Positions 1-10,821 of a stretch of DNA of 64,000 bases are shown here, piece after piece. The DNA lies in NCBI RefSeq assembly GCF_009811555.1, contig NZ_BLIN01000005.1, positions 3,605,501 to 3,669,500 of the forward strand, read 5' to 3'. The stretch is from Streptomyces caniferus (GTDB lineage: Bacteria > Actinomycetota > Actinomycetes > Streptomycetales > Streptomycetaceae). The notes under the pieces were generated by a model that ran no database searches, was not told where the DNA came from, and saw nothing but the letters and a program-made list of their open reading frames with translations. Numbering within the stretch: position 1 is the stretch's first letter; every line of letters begins with the position of its first letter. Both the position numbers and the translations under genes were made by a program.

Positions 1-707
1 GCCGGCTCGTCCGGACCCGCCGCCGCGGCGTGCGCGACACGACCGCCCGCCGCTCTCTCCAGCAGCCCGGTGCGCGCCGCCAGGGCCGCGGCCTCCAGCC
101 GGGAGCCCACCTCCAGCTTCATCAGCACGCGCTGCACATGCGTACGCGCCGTACTCGGCGCGATGTCCATCCCCGCCGCGATCAGCCGGGTGTCCTCACC
201 GTCCGCGACCCGCATCAGCACCTCGACCTCGCGTGGGGTGAGCAGGTCCAGCAGCCGCGCGCCCTCGTCGTCCGGCTGCGCCGCGGGGTGCAACAGCTCC
301 TCGAAGGCCTGCTGCAACAACTGCGGCGCGACCGCCGACTCCCCCGCCCGCGCCTTCATCATGGCGCGCTCCACACCCTCGATCCGCTCATCGTTGCGGA
401 CGTACCCGGAGGCCCCCGCCGCGAACGCGGCGGCGATCCCGCGCGGACTGGGGACCGGCCCCAGCACCACCACCGCCACCTGCGGCCGCTCCTTCTTGAT
501 CCGTACGACGGGGTCGAAGGCGCCCGGCCTGGCCGGTGCGGCGGTGCCCAGCAGGCACACCTCGGGCGCCCGGCTCACCACCAGCTCCGCGGCCCCGGCG
601 CTCGGCGCGGCCGCCGCCAGGACGCGGTGCCCGCGCAGCTTCAACGCCGAGGCGAGCGCCTCCGCGAGCAGACGATGATCGTCCACCACCATGAGCCGCA
701 CGCCCAT
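1..707 (-). CDS. LuxR/NarL-type response regulator lacking the phospho-acceptor Asp (3' end cut by window)
   Basis: The minus-strand frame opens with ATG at 707 and runs off the left edge, giving about 235 residues. The N-terminus (MGVRLMVVDDHRLLAEAL) has the acidic pair of a receiver domain. The C-terminal part (LTPREVEVLMRVADGEDTRLI, then STARTHVQRVLMKL) is a LuxR/NarL helix-turn-helix, so it should bind DNA as a dimer. At the position where receivers carry the phosphorylated Asp, the sequence reads EVCLLGTAAP, with Gly instead. The later Lys region is also replaced (ASGYVRNDERIEG). This suggests a phosphorylation-independent receiver, perhaps activated by a ligand or partner. No sensor kinase lies beside it inside the window. 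Function is otherwise unknown; the family assignment is firm. Confidence 0.88.
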   Translation of the reverse strand, partial: MGVRLMVVDDHRLLAEALASALKLRGHRVLAAAAPSAGAAELVVSRAPEVCLLGTAAPARPGAFDPVVRIKKERPQVAVVVLGPVPSPRGIAAAFAAGASGYVRNDERIEGVERAMMKARAGESAVAPQLLQQAFEELLHPAAQPDDEGARLLDLLTPREVEVLMRVADGEDTRLIAAGMDIAPSTARTHVQRVLMKLEVGSRLEAAALAARTGLLERAAGGRVAHAAAAGPDEP

Positions 708-1253
708 CGAGCAACCCCCTCCACCCCGGCGGGCCCCGGCGCGGCCCCCGGCCGGGCCGCTTGTCCCCGGGAAGCTACACGCTCGGCTGCGATACCGCGC
801 CCCCTACCGGGAAGAAGCCCCCGGAATGCTGGAATCCCGGCCAATCTGGGCTGGTTGGTGCTGTTGGGGGGCGTGGGCGGGTCGTCGGTTCTCCCCGCTG
901 GGGCGGGTCACGCGGGGCGCCGAGCCCGGAGTGAAGGCCGGACCGCGGAGTGACGGTGCCCGCGGCGAGGGCGAGTGCTGCGGGCACGACGACGAGAACC
1001 GCTCCTGTGACCTCATAAACGAACTTCCAGGCACATAGCGGATATTGACCTCCGAGGAACTTTCCGGCCTCGCCGCCGTTCTCGTGACCCGCCGCGAGGA
1101 ATGTGATTGAAAAAGAAAGAAACCGTGGGTCGGTATCCGCGGGCGATGTTCTGTGCCTCACTGTCAGCGCCATATGTCAAAGTTAGTTCAGCAGTTCACA
1201 GTTCATCAGTTCTGCAGTTCCAAAGTCCGGGCGAAGAGGGGGATCCGTTCCGC
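708..1253. other. Divergent intergenic region upstream of response regulator and toxin operon
   Basis: These 546 bases hold no convincing gene. They separate the leftward response-regulator gene from the rightward toxin operon, so promoters for both should lie here. A TTGACC hexamer sits near 1045. The stretch just before the SseB-like gene carries a set of CAGTTC direct repeats, listed separately. Confidence 0.6.
1192..1220 (+). repeat. Four CAGTTC direct repeats, 7-8 bp apart
   Basis: CAGTTC occurs at 1192, 1199, 1207 and 1215. The block ends 34 bp upstream of the ATG of the first toxin-operon gene and just before its ribosome-binding site (GAGGGGG near 1236). Phased direct repeats at such a position could be a binding site for a regulator or a feature of the leader RNA; this is inference. 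Confidence 0.5.
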
Positions 1254-1685
1254 ATGCCATTGACCGACGAGATAGCGGCAGTCCATGCCGGACAGCCCGA
1301 TCCGGGCGCGCTGGTGGGAGAGTTCCGCCGCACCCACGTCCTGCTCCCGACGGTCGACGACACGTTCCTGTCGGCCGAGCTGGACGGCATCCGCTGGCTG
1401 TACGCCTTCACCGACGAGGACGCGCTGAGCCGCTTCGCTCTGTCCCGGGGGAGCGAGCCCGGGACGGAGTGGCAGTACGTGTCGGTGTCCGGCGCTCGGG
1501 TCCTTGACGTGCTGATTCCCGCGATCGAGGGTCCGACGGGGGTGGCGCTGGACGCGGGGAGCGAGCAAGGGGCGCTCTTCCCTCCGGTGTCCGGAATCGT
1601 GCCCGACAGTGCCGCCGTCGACGTACCGGCAGGCGACATGTCCGGAACCGCATCGCTCAGGGGGAAGGCGCAGGAATGGGCCTGA
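1254..1685 (+). CDS. SseB-like protein, first gene of the toxin operon
   Basis: A protein of 143 residues beginning MPLTDEIAAV. The ATG at 1254 was preferred to an upstream in-frame start at 1107 because it has a GAGGGGG ribosome-binding site and because similarity to SseB-type domains begins here (FRRTHVLLPTVDD, then IRWLYAFTDEDALSRFA). SseB-like proteins of this kind are common in actinobacterial operons coding for WXG-type secreted proteins; their role is not established, though a chaperone or accessory role is often assumed. The stop overlaps the next start by 10 bp, so the genes are translationally coupled. Confidence 0.82.
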   Translation: MPLTDEIAAVHAGQPDPGALVGEFRRTHVLLPTVDDTFLSAELDGIRWLYAFTDEDALSRFALSRGSEPGTEWQYVSVSGARVLDVLIPAIEGPTGVALDAGSEQGALFPPVSGIVPDSAAVDVPAGDMSGTASLRGKAQEWA

Positions 1686-2299
1686 TAAGTGGCGGCGGAT
1701 ATGAGCTCGATCCGGAGGCTTTCGCGGATCTCACCAAGGGCATCAGGGCGGCGACGGCCGAGCTGAAGGAGTTGGGCTTCGACATCGAAGCGCAACTCGG
1801 CCGTGGATTCGACAGGTTGTCCCTGGACAGCGTGGAATGCGGTGACGACGGCTTGGCGTCGGTTCTGGATTCGTTCTGCGACCGCTGGGGCTGGGGCGTG
1901 CGCAGCCTGATGCAGGACGCCAACGAATTCTCGAAGAAACTGAACCTGACCGCCGGTATCTACTACGAGCAGGAGCAGTACCTCTCGGACGCACTGAAGC
2001 AGACGACGAACGCGGTGATGGGGGATCCGAGCCTGACGGCCGAGCAGTTGCACAAGCGGTCCTGGAGCCAGATCGCCGAAGACAATCCCTTCGAGCAGAG
2101 TCTGCACCCGGACTTCGATCCGAACTCCGCGGAGTCGCAGGAGGCACGGGACAAGATGATGGGCGCGGCCCAGAAGACCGGCCAGGACTTCCACTCCGTC
2201 CCCGACCGGATGACGCACCCGTTCGACGACCCTGCCGAGGTCACTACGAAGTTCCACGAAGCCAAGAAGTCCGAAGACCACGGGGGCAATAACAAATGA
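1676..2299 (+). CDS. WXG/ESX-like helical protein (putative partner of the RHS toxin)
   Basis: A 207-residue, largely helical, acidic protein without signal peptide or membrane segment. A WGWG motif at about residue 65 and the alternating charged/hydrophobic helices are similar to WXG100/LXG-type substrates of type VII (ESX) secretion. The N-terminal extension (ELDPEAFADLTKGIRAATAEL) looks like the start of a long helical hairpin. The gene overlaps the SseB-like gene upstream by 10 bp and the RHS toxin gene downstream by the four bases ATGA. The tight coupling suggests it forms a complex with the toxin's N-terminus or helps export it. That role is inferred from context; no close family name can be given. 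Confidence 0.75.
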   Translation: MGLISGGGYELDPEAFADLTKGIRAATAELKELGFDIEAQLGRGFDRLSLDSVECGDDGLASVLDSFCDRWGWGVRSLMQDANEFSKKLNLTAGIYYEQEQYLSDALKQTTNAVMGDPSLTAEQLHKRSWSQIAEDNPFEQSLHPDFDPNSAESQEARDKMMGAAQKTGQDFHSVPDRMTHPFDDPAEVTTKFHEAKKSEDHGGNNK

Positions 2300-5200
2300 A
2301 CTGGCTGGGGGATGTCGCCAACAAGGTCGGCGAGGGCGCGAGCCAGTTCACCGACGCTGTGGAACGCGGTGCTGGTGAGGCCGTGGAGTTCGGGGCTGAC
2401 AAGGTCGGGGACGCCCTGGACACGGTCGGGGCGGACGGCGCGGCCGATACCGTCCGCTCGGGCGGAGACAAGCTCGCCGGCGCGCTGGGCGCCCACGTCG
2501 ACGAGCGTCAGCTCGGGGAGACCCAGGACCCCAAGGAACTCATCCACGGCGACGTCGAGAAGATCAACGAGAGCGCGTCGCATCTGAAGGACTTCTCGGC
2601 GGCCTTCGACCGGGTGGCCGACGGCATGCGCAAGCTGGGCTCGCACAAAGGCTGGGGCGGCAAGGCCGCCGACGCCTTCCGGGAGAAGTTCGACATGCAT
2701 CCCAAGCAGTGGATGCATGCGGCCGATGCCTGCGGCGACGCCTCGAAGGCGCTGAAGTCGTACGCGGAGACGGTCTCCTGGGCGCAGGGCAAAGCCGCCG
2801 ACGCGATCGAGAAGTACCAGAAGGCAGAGGAGGCGACGCGGAAGGCCAACGAGGCCTATGGGACGAAGTTGAAGTTCTACCTCGGGGACGTCGAGGCATG
2901 GAACGACATCGCAAAGAGTGGTGCGGACCCGGGGCCGGCGCCGCAGAAGCCCGATGAGTACGTCGATCCGGGCGACGAAGGCCGCGAGGCCGCGCAGGGG
3001 ATGCTCAAGGAGGCCCGAAGCCAACGCAACGAGGCCGCCGAAAAGGCCCGCAGCGCCATCAAGACAGCTTTGGCCCATGCACCGGACAAGCCTGCGTTCA
3101 CCGACCTGGCCGGGGCTGCCCTGAAGGACGGCAGCAAGGCGTTCGTCCTGGAGCACATGCACCTGGCCGGCGGCGCGCTGAAGGCCGGCGCCGAGACGTT
3201 GAAGCTCGCCCGCATGGTCAATCCGACGGACCCCTACAACATCACCCACCCCTGGAAGTTCCTGGGCAACGCCGGCACCACGCTCCTGGGCCTGGCCCAG
3301 GCTCCCCTCCACCCGATCACCACCGCCAAGGGCATGCTCGGATCGGGCTGGGGCAGCGACCCGGCTGACGCGTACGGCGCCTTCCTGCTGAACCTCGTCG
3401 GAGGCAAGGGGGCGGGCGGGCTGGCCAAGGGGGCGGCGAAGGCGGCCGCCAAGGACGCCGCCAAGGGCGCGGCCCGAGCCGCCGTCAAGGATGGCGGGAA
3501 GCGCACCGTCATGGACCGGCTGCGCGGCCTGTGGTCCAAGAACAAGTGCGGTGACCCTATCGACACCGCCACTGGGCGCATGGTCCTCCCGCAGACGGAC
3601 GCCGCCCTCCCCGGCAGCCTTCCGCTCTCCTTCACCCGCACCTTCGAGTCGTCCTACCGCACCGGCCGCTGGTTCGGCCCGACTTGGATGTCCACGGTCG
3701 ACCAGCGCCTCGAGATCGACGCCGAAGGCGTCATCCTCATCGGTGAAGAGGGCGACTTCCACCTTTACCCCCACCCCGCCGTCGGCGTCCCCACCCGCCC
3801 GATCGAGGGTGACGGTGCCCCACTGGAGCTCACCCCCGACGGCGACTACGTCCTGACGGACTCCGTCAGCGGTCTCCGCCGCTACTTCACCAGCTACACC
3901 GACGGCCTCGCCGTCCTGGACGAGATATCCGACCGGCACGGCAATCATCACACCTTCGACTACACCGAAGACGGCACACCGACCGCGATCACCCACAGCG
4001 CCGGCTACCGCCTCCTCCTCACCACCGACGAGGGACGCATCACCACCCTCCACCTCGCCGGTGCCGCCCTGGACGGAAGCGACCAACTCCTCGTCACCTA
4101 CGGCTACGACGAGCACGGCAACCTGACCACCGTCACCAACTCCTCCAGCCTGCCGCTCCGCTTCACCTACGACGACATCGGCCGCATCACGACCTGGACC
4201 GACACCAACAACAGCAGCTACCACTACGTCTACGACGACCAGGACCGTTGCACCTCACAGGGCGGCCTCGCGGGCCACCTGCGCGGCGAGTTCACCTGGG
4301 GTGAGCCGGACCCGGTGACCGGCCTGCGCACCAACCTCCACCGCAATTCCCTGGGCGAGGTCACCGCCTATCAGGTCAACGACCGCCACCAGATCGTCGC
4401 CACCACCGATCCGACGGGCGCCACCACCCGCACCGTCCGGGACGCCGCCCACCGCGTCCTATCCACCACGGACCCCCTGGGCCGCACCACCACCATCGAC
4501 TACGACGACGCCGGCCGCCCGGTCACCGTCACCCTTCCCGACGGGTCCACGTCCAGCACCACGTACAACGCTCTCGGTCTGCCCCTGACCGTCACCGGTC
4601 CGGACGGCACCACCTGGACCCACACCTACGACGCCGCCGGCAACCGCACGTCATCGACGGACCCGCTGGGCGCGACCACCACCTACACCCACGACGGCCG
4701 CGGCAATCTCGCCTCCCTCACCGACGCCCTCGGCAACACCACCCGCCTCTACTGCGACAAAGCGGGCCTCCCCCTCTCGACCACCGACCCGCTCGGTGCG
4801 GTCACCCACTACCGCCGCGACGCCTTCGGCCGCACCACTTCCGTCACCGACCCGCTGGGCGAGACGACACACATGGTGTGGACGGTGGAGGGGAAGCTCG
4901 CCGCGCGCATCGATGCCTCCGGTGCCACAGAACAGTGGACGTATGACGGCGAAGGCAACCGCCTCACCCACACCGACGCCGTCGGCCAGACCACCCGCTT
5001 CGAGTACAGCCACTTCGACCTGCTCACGGCCCGCACCGACCCCGACGGCGTCCGCCACGAGTTCACCCACGACACCGAACTCCGCCTCACCCAGGTCACC
5101 AACCCCCAGGGCCTGACCTGGAACTACGCCTACGACGCCGCCGGCCACCTGATATCCGAGACGGACTTCGACGACCGCGTGCTGGCCTACGCCCACGACC

Positions 5201-7059
5201 CGGCGGGCCAACTGCTGACCCGCACCAACGCCCTCGGCGAGGTCACCAGCTACAGCCACGACACCCTCGGCCGCATCACCGAGAAGAACGCCGCGGGCCT
5301 GGTCACCACCTACGCCCACGACGCCGCCGGCAACCTCCACCAAGCGGCCAACCCCGACGCGACGGTCATCTACACCCGCGACATCCTCGGCCGCGTCACC
5401 GCCGAGTCCGTCAACGGCCGCACCATGACGTTCACCTACGACGCCCTGGGCCGCCGCACCTCCCGCACCACCCCCACCGGCCACACCACCACCTACACCT
5501 ACGACGCCGCCGGCAACCGCACGGCCATGGACATCGCCGGCCACGTCCTCACCTTCGACCACGACGCCGCAGGCCAGGAACTCACCCGCACCATCGGCGA
5601 CCGTCTCCAGCTCGCCCACACCTGGGACCCCACCGGCCGCCTCACTGCCCAGTCCCTCACCACAGCAGCCACGGGCACGCTCCAGTCCCCAGGCACCGCC
5701 GCCGCGGAGGTCCAAAACGTCCTCCACCGCGCCTACACCTACCGCCCAGACGGCAACCTCACCGCGGTCGACGATTCCCACACCGGCCGCCGCACCTTCG
5801 ACCTCGACCGCGCCGGCCGCGTCACCGCCGTCCACGCCACCGACTGGACCGAGACCTACGCCTATGACGAGGCCGGGAATCAAACGCAGGCCACCTGGCC
5901 AGACCGCCACGCCAACTCGTCAGCTCGAGGCGACCGCAGCTACACCGGTACCAACATCACCCGCGCCGGCCGCATCCGCTACGAACACGACGCCCTCGGC
6001 CGAGTCACCCTCCGCCAAAAAACCCGTGACTCCCGCAAGCCGGATACCTGGCGCTTCTCCTGGAGCACCGAAGACCGTCTCACCACCGCCATCACCCCTG
6101 ACGGCACCAACTGGCGTTACCTCTACGATCCGTTCGGCCGACGCATAGCGAAACAACGCCTCGCGACCGACGCATCGACAGTGGTAGACCAAACATTCTT
6201 CGCCTGGGACGGAACAACGCTCACCGAACAGACCGCCCGATCGCGCGACGCTGCCGATGACGTCACCCTCACTTGGGATTATCAAGGCCTAATTCCTCTT
6301 ACTCAATGTGAACGCAAGACCACGCAGCTTGACGGCGTTTCACAGCATATTGTTGATCAGCGATTTTTCGCAATCGTCACAGACCTAGTTGGCAGGCCCA
6401 CTGACCTCGTCTCGAGGACTGGCGAGGTGGCTTGGAAGGCTATGGCGACTCTCTGGGGAACCACCACCTGGAGGAACAACTCCACGGCGTATACACCACT
6501 AAGGTTTCCGGGACAGTATTTCGATCCAGAAACTCAACTCCACGATAATCACCACCGCCACTACGCTCCTGAGGCGGCTCGATATCTATCAGGTGACCCA
6601 CTCGGACTCACCCCTGCCCCCAATCCCACAACCTATGTCGGAAATGCCAATACTCAGTGCGACCCCTTTGGTCTTTTCTCGTGCAAGAAGGGCCGAAACG
6701 GAGCAGGCGAAGGAGATGCCACAGGGAGCAAATCGAAGGAAGAATTCCATCACTTTGACACCTTCCACGAGGCAAGGGCACACGCCCGAGAGCGCGCAGG
6801 GTTGGGCGATGACGCAATTCCATTCGTGCAGGAAATCGGCCCCGAGCGCGGCAATGTAACTGGAATGCAGAGCCCCGACGGATCACGCGGCTGGCGCATT
6901 GATTACGATTCTCGGGACACCAAGAAGGCATTTCACGTAAACTGGTGGGTAAAAGAGGGTCTTAAGAGAAGCGATTCATGGAGTTACGGCGCGAACGTAA
7001 TCAGGGGAGGAGACCTCCAAGCCTACCGAGATACACTAAGGCACTTCCCACTAAGGTAA
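2296..7059 (+). CDS. WXG-RHS/YD-repeat polymorphic toxin with variable C-terminal domain
   Basis: A 1,587-residue protein. Residues 1-290 are helical with a WGG motif at about 120 (HKGWGGKAADAF), matching a WXG100-like export domain. A short Ala/Lys-rich linker follows, then a DUF6531-type entry (KCGDPIDTATGRMVLPQ, near 418). About 35 YD repeats (YDAAGN, YDALGR and similar) form the RHS shell. The RHS core (HDNHHRHYAPEAARYLSGDP, near 1415) ends in DPFGLF at about 1460. The last ~126 residues are the toxin tip, with conserved-looking H, W, D and Y residues (GWRIDYD, FHVNWW). I do not assign this tip to a named nuclease family. Base composition falls sharply from about 6280, consistent with exchange of the tip. 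Known RHS toxins enclose and cleave off their C-terminal domain. No signal peptide is seen, so export through ESX is inferred. Confidence 0.93.
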   Translation: MNWLGDVANKVGEGASQFTDAVERGAGEAVEFGADKVGDALDTVGADGAADTVRSGGDKLAGALGAHVDERQLGETQDPKELIHGDVEKINESASHLKDFSAAFDRVADGMRKLGSHKGWGGKAADAFREKFDMHPKQWMHAADACGDASKALKSYAETVSWAQGKAADAIEKYQKAEEATRKANEAYGTKLKFYLGDVEAWNDIAKSGADPGPAPQKPDEYVDPGDEGREAAQGMLKEARSQRNEAAEKARSAIKTALAHAPDKPAFTDLAGAALKDGSKAFVLEHMHLAGGALKAGAETLKLARMVNPTDPYNITHPWKFLGNAGTTLLGLAQAPLHPITTAKGMLGSGWGSDPADAYGAFLLNLVGGKGAGGLAKGAAKAAAKDAAKGAARAAVKDGGKRTVMDRLRGLWSKNKCGDPIDTATGRMVLPQTDAALPGSLPLSFTRTFESSYRTGRWFGPTWMSTVDQRLEIDAEGVILIGEEGDFHLYPHPAVGVPTRPIEGDGAPLELTPDGDYVLTDSVSGLRRYFTSYTDGLAVLDEISDRHGNHHTFDYTEDGTPTAITHSAGYRLLLTTDEGRITTLHLAGAALDGSDQLLVTYGYDEHGNLTTVTNSSSLPLRFTYDDIGRITTWTDTNNSSYHYVYDDQDRCTSQGGLAGHLRGEFTWGEPDPVTGLRTNLHRNSLGEVTAYQVNDRHQIVATTDPTGATTRTVRDAAHRVLSTTDPLGRTTTIDYDDAGRPVTVTLPDGSTSSTTYNALGLPLTVTGPDGTTWTHTYDAAGNRTSSTDPLGATTTYTHDGRGNLASLTDALGNTTRLYCDKAGLPLSTTDPLGAVTHYRRDAFGRTTSVTDPLGETTHMVWTVEGKLAARIDASGATEQWTYDGEGNRLTHTDAVGQTTRFEYSHFDLLTARTDPDGVRHEFTHDTELRLTQVTNPQGLTWNYAYDAAGHLISETDFDDRVLAYAHDPAGQLLTRTNALGEVTSYSHDTLGRITEKNAAGLVTTYAHDAAGNLHQAANPDATVIYTRDILGRVTAESVNGRTMTFTYDALGRRTSRTTPTGHTTTYTYDAAGNRTAMDIAGHVLTFDHDAAGQELTRTIGDRLQLAHTWDPTGRLTAQSLTTAATGTLQSPGTAAAEVQNVLHRAYTYRPDGNLTAVDDSHTGRRTFDLDRAGRVTAVHATDWTETYAYDEAGNQTQATWPDRHANSSARGDRSYTGTNITRAGRIRYEHDALGRVTLRQKTRDSRKPDTWRFSWSTEDRLTTAITPDGTNWRYLYDPFGRRIAKQRLATDASTVVDQTFFAWDGTTLTEQTARSRDAADDVTLTWDYQGLIPLTQCERKTTQLDGVSQHIVDQRFFAIVTDLVGRPTDLVSRTGEVAWKAMATLWGTTTWRNNSTAYTPLRFPGQYFDPETQLHDNHHRHYAPEAARYLSGDPLGLTPAPNPTTYVGNANTQCDPFGLFSCKKGRNGAGEGDATGSKSKEEFHHFDTFHEARAHARERAGLGDDAIPFVQEIGPERGNVTGMQSPDGSRGWRIDYDSRDTKKAFHVNWWVKEGLKRSDSWSYGANVIRGGDLQAYRDTLRHFPLR

Positions 7060-7073
7060 CCAGAGGTGGATCG

Positions 7074-7508
7074 ATGACTTACACAGAACATCAACACATC
7101 AAAGAATGGCTCGCCCAGCACGAGCACGAAATCCTCAGCACGGAATACTCAAAGACTTTGGAGAGCTTCCTGGACTCGCTGCCATGGGACCCCAGCAGGG
7201 TCCAATGGAGTAATATTCCTCATATTTCTCTCCAGGTCCCAGAAGTACCCGGAGATGACTTCCTGCACGAATGCAGAAACACCCCCATGGGGGTGCACGA
7301 ATTCACCATGATCATGTATAACGGCTCCGAGAGCGCCATTCTCTGCCGCTCGGAAGAGGCTCTCATGGATATCGATCTGCTATATTTCCGCGCTCCCGGC
7401 CCCAGGTACTTCTGCGGCGTCGACAAGATCGACGGAAAGATCACCCTACACGCTCAGGACTTTGGTGAATATGACATCTCCGGACTCACCTTCCGGATTG
7501 AAGAGTGA
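7074..7508 (+). CDS. Candidate immunity protein for the RHS toxin tip
   Basis: A 144-residue acidic, soluble protein starting MTYTEHQHIKEW at an ATG preceded by AGAGGTGG. It lies 14 bp after the toxin stop codon, is on the same strand, and shares the lower GC content of the toxin tip. In polymorphic-toxin loci this position is almost always filled by the cognate immunity gene. The sequence (tryptophan-rich N-terminal part, then VHEFTMIMYNGSESAI and a beta-rich end) shows no family I can name. The function is inferred purely from position and size. Confidence 0.78.
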   Translation: MTYTEHQHIKEWLAQHEHEILSTEYSKTLESFLDSLPWDPSRVQWSNIPHISLQVPEVPGDDFLHECRNTPMGVHEFTMIMYNGSESAILCRSEEALMDIDLLYFRAPGPRYFCGVDKIDGKITLHAQDFGEYDISGLTFRIEE

Positions 7509-7861
7509 GAATAGCCAAGATTCCGAGGACTGCTGGAGAAGTTGGCCACCTAGACAATCAGGTCCAGCGACTGCCGCCCCTATGGTGATCTTGCGCCTGG
7601 AACGCTGAGGCACTGCAGCATAGTCGCTTCCTTGGTTCCGAGCAGTACGTCTTTTGGGGATCTCGGTGCTGAGCGATGGCAGACGCGGGTGGCGGCCTGC
7701 TGACCCGCCCGGAAGACGCCCGAAACAGCGGCTAAGACCGAGCAGTACTCCCAGTCGAACCACACGCTGGGCCAGCCGGACCTGAGGCCCTCGTGGGGGC
7801 TGTTCCGCCAAGGCCACAGGACCTGATCCTCAGAGACGCGAAAAGTGAGCGACGAATTTCG
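7509..7861. other. 353-bp gap between immunity gene and membrane protein
   Basis: No open reading frame here has Streptomyces-like codon bias or a recognisable motif in either strand. Base composition is mixed, lower in GC than flanking DNA near 7509-7560. It may be decayed remains of an older toxin tip, immunity gene or insertion sequence, but I could not match it to any of these by eye. Confidence 0.4.
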
Positions 7862-8737
7862 ATGAGTGCACCGCAGCAACCACAAACTGGCTTCGCAGGC
7901 AGGCCTGGATACGGTATGACACGGCCCGGTCAGCCAGGCGCATATCCGCAATACCCGCAGCCAGGGCCAGGAGAGCAGATACCCCCAGGCGCAGGGACGT
8001 ACGGACAGCCGGCCCCCTACGGGGCGCCCCCACAAACACCTTACGGAATGCCACAGCAGCACCATTTCGGGTACGGCGGGCCCGGGATGCCTCCGCCCAT
8101 GCCGCCGAAGCGGAATGCCGGGAAGGCGTGGGGCATCATCGGCGTCGCGGCCGGTGTGCTGGTGATCGGGACGCTGGCGGGGGCGGGGGTGTTCCGTGGC
8201 GGTGGGAGTTCATCGGGCGGGTCCGACGACGGGCCGAAGTACCGGATCACGGTGCCGCAGACGCTGGCAGGCGGGGAGTACAAGCTCGTCAAGGACATAT
8301 CCCAGCAGGCCGGCAGTGCGGTGCCGCATGACGGGGCCAATGAGCACGGCATCGAGGCAGCGGGCGGGCAGTACTCGTCCGGGACCAAGTCGCTGGTGAC
8401 GCTGGGGCTCTACGGCGTCATTGATGATCCCGAGACGACCGTCGACCACACCATCCGAGGCATGACGGGCGACGGTAAGACGGAAGTCGCGGTGGCGGAC
8501 AAGAAGTTCACGCCCAGTGGGGGCGGGGATTCGCTGACCTGCGGTGTGGATGTGCGGACGGAGATGGGGCAGAAGGTCACGCTGCCGTTCTGCGTCTGGG
8601 CCGATTCCAGTACGAGCGGGAATGTCGCCGAAACGGATGCCTCGGAGCTGTCGAAGGATCCGCAGTCCGTCGACCTCCAGGAATTCGCCGATAGGGCGGA
8701 CCGGATCCGCGAGGAGGTCAGGAAGCCGTTGGGATGA
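7862..8737 (+). CDS. Membrane-anchored protein with Pro/Gln/Gly-rich cytoplasmic arm
   Basis: A 291-residue protein. The ATG at 7862 was chosen; the longer frame from 7793 has no ribosome-binding site. Residues 1-80 are a low-complexity, Pro/Gln/Gly/Tyr-rich arm (PQYPQPGPGEQIPPGAG). A single membrane segment follows at about residues 88-110 (GIIGVAAGVLVIGTLAGAGVF), then a Ser/Gly linker. The outer domain of about 170 residues contains two Cys (LTCGVDVRTEMG and LPFCVWADSS) that could form a disulphide. This layout is common in Streptomyces proteins of unknown function. It is the last gene before the convergent ABC-F gene. No enzymatic motif is visible. Confidence 0.85.
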   Translation: MSAPQQPQTGFAGRPGYGMTRPGQPGAYPQYPQPGPGEQIPPGAGTYGQPAPYGAPPQTPYGMPQQHHFGYGGPGMPPPMPPKRNAGKAWGIIGVAAGVLVIGTLAGAGVFRGGGSSSGGSDDGPKYRITVPQTLAGGEYKLVKDISQQAGSAVPHDGANEHGIEAAGGQYSSGTKSLVTLGLYGVIDDPETTVDHTIRGMTGDGKTEVAVADKKFTPSGGGDSLTCGVDVRTEMGQKVTLPFCVWADSSTSGNVAETDASELSKDPQSVDLQEFADRADRIREEVRKPLG

Positions 8738-8858
8738 GGTCCCACCGCCGCCCTGTCCTTGCCCTTTCCCCCGTCGTCCCGGCGCGCGGGACGCCCCCTG
8801 AAGCTCCGCCGGTCACCACGTGAGCGCGAGGCCCGTGCGCCCGTGCTGACCGGCGTCG

Positions 8859-8889
8859 CCCAGGAGCCGTGTGCCGACCGGCTCCTGGG
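8859..8889. terminator. Hairpin between convergent genes
   Basis: Arms CCCAGGAGCCG (8859-8869) and CGGCTCCTGGG (8879-8889) are perfectly complementary with a 9-nt loop. It lies between the stop codons of the rightward membrane protein and the leftward ABC-F gene, so it probably terminates both. Confidence 0.65.
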
Positions 8890-8897
8890 TGGCGGGG

Positions 8898-10700
<1,803 letters not shown>

Positions 10701-10821
10701 TCCGCTCCTGCACTTCAGATCGATCGACCTTCCCAGCCTAGTCGGCGTGGGGACGAGGGCCGCCGGGAGATGAGTATCCGTACGGATGGCCGGGGCGGGA
10801 AGCCGATCTAGCGTGAGCCGC

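Noticed and set aside
1963..4224. Long minus-strand open frame (753 codons) opposite the RHS gene
   Set aside because: It is the antisense of GC-biased codons of the RHS protein; its translation is low-complexity Val/Gly/Arg without domains.
3900..5600. Regularly repeated DNA that might suggest a CRISPR array
   Set aside because: Repeats are degenerate, coding, and match YD repeats of the RHS protein; there are no unique spacers between identical repeats.
4651..5910. Long minus-strand open frame opposite the YD repeats
   Set aside because: Repetitive Gly/Val shadow of the YD repeats.
7509..7861. Possible transposase fragment
   Set aside because: No DDE, HTH or other transposase motif could be recognised in any frame and no terminal inverted repeats were seen.
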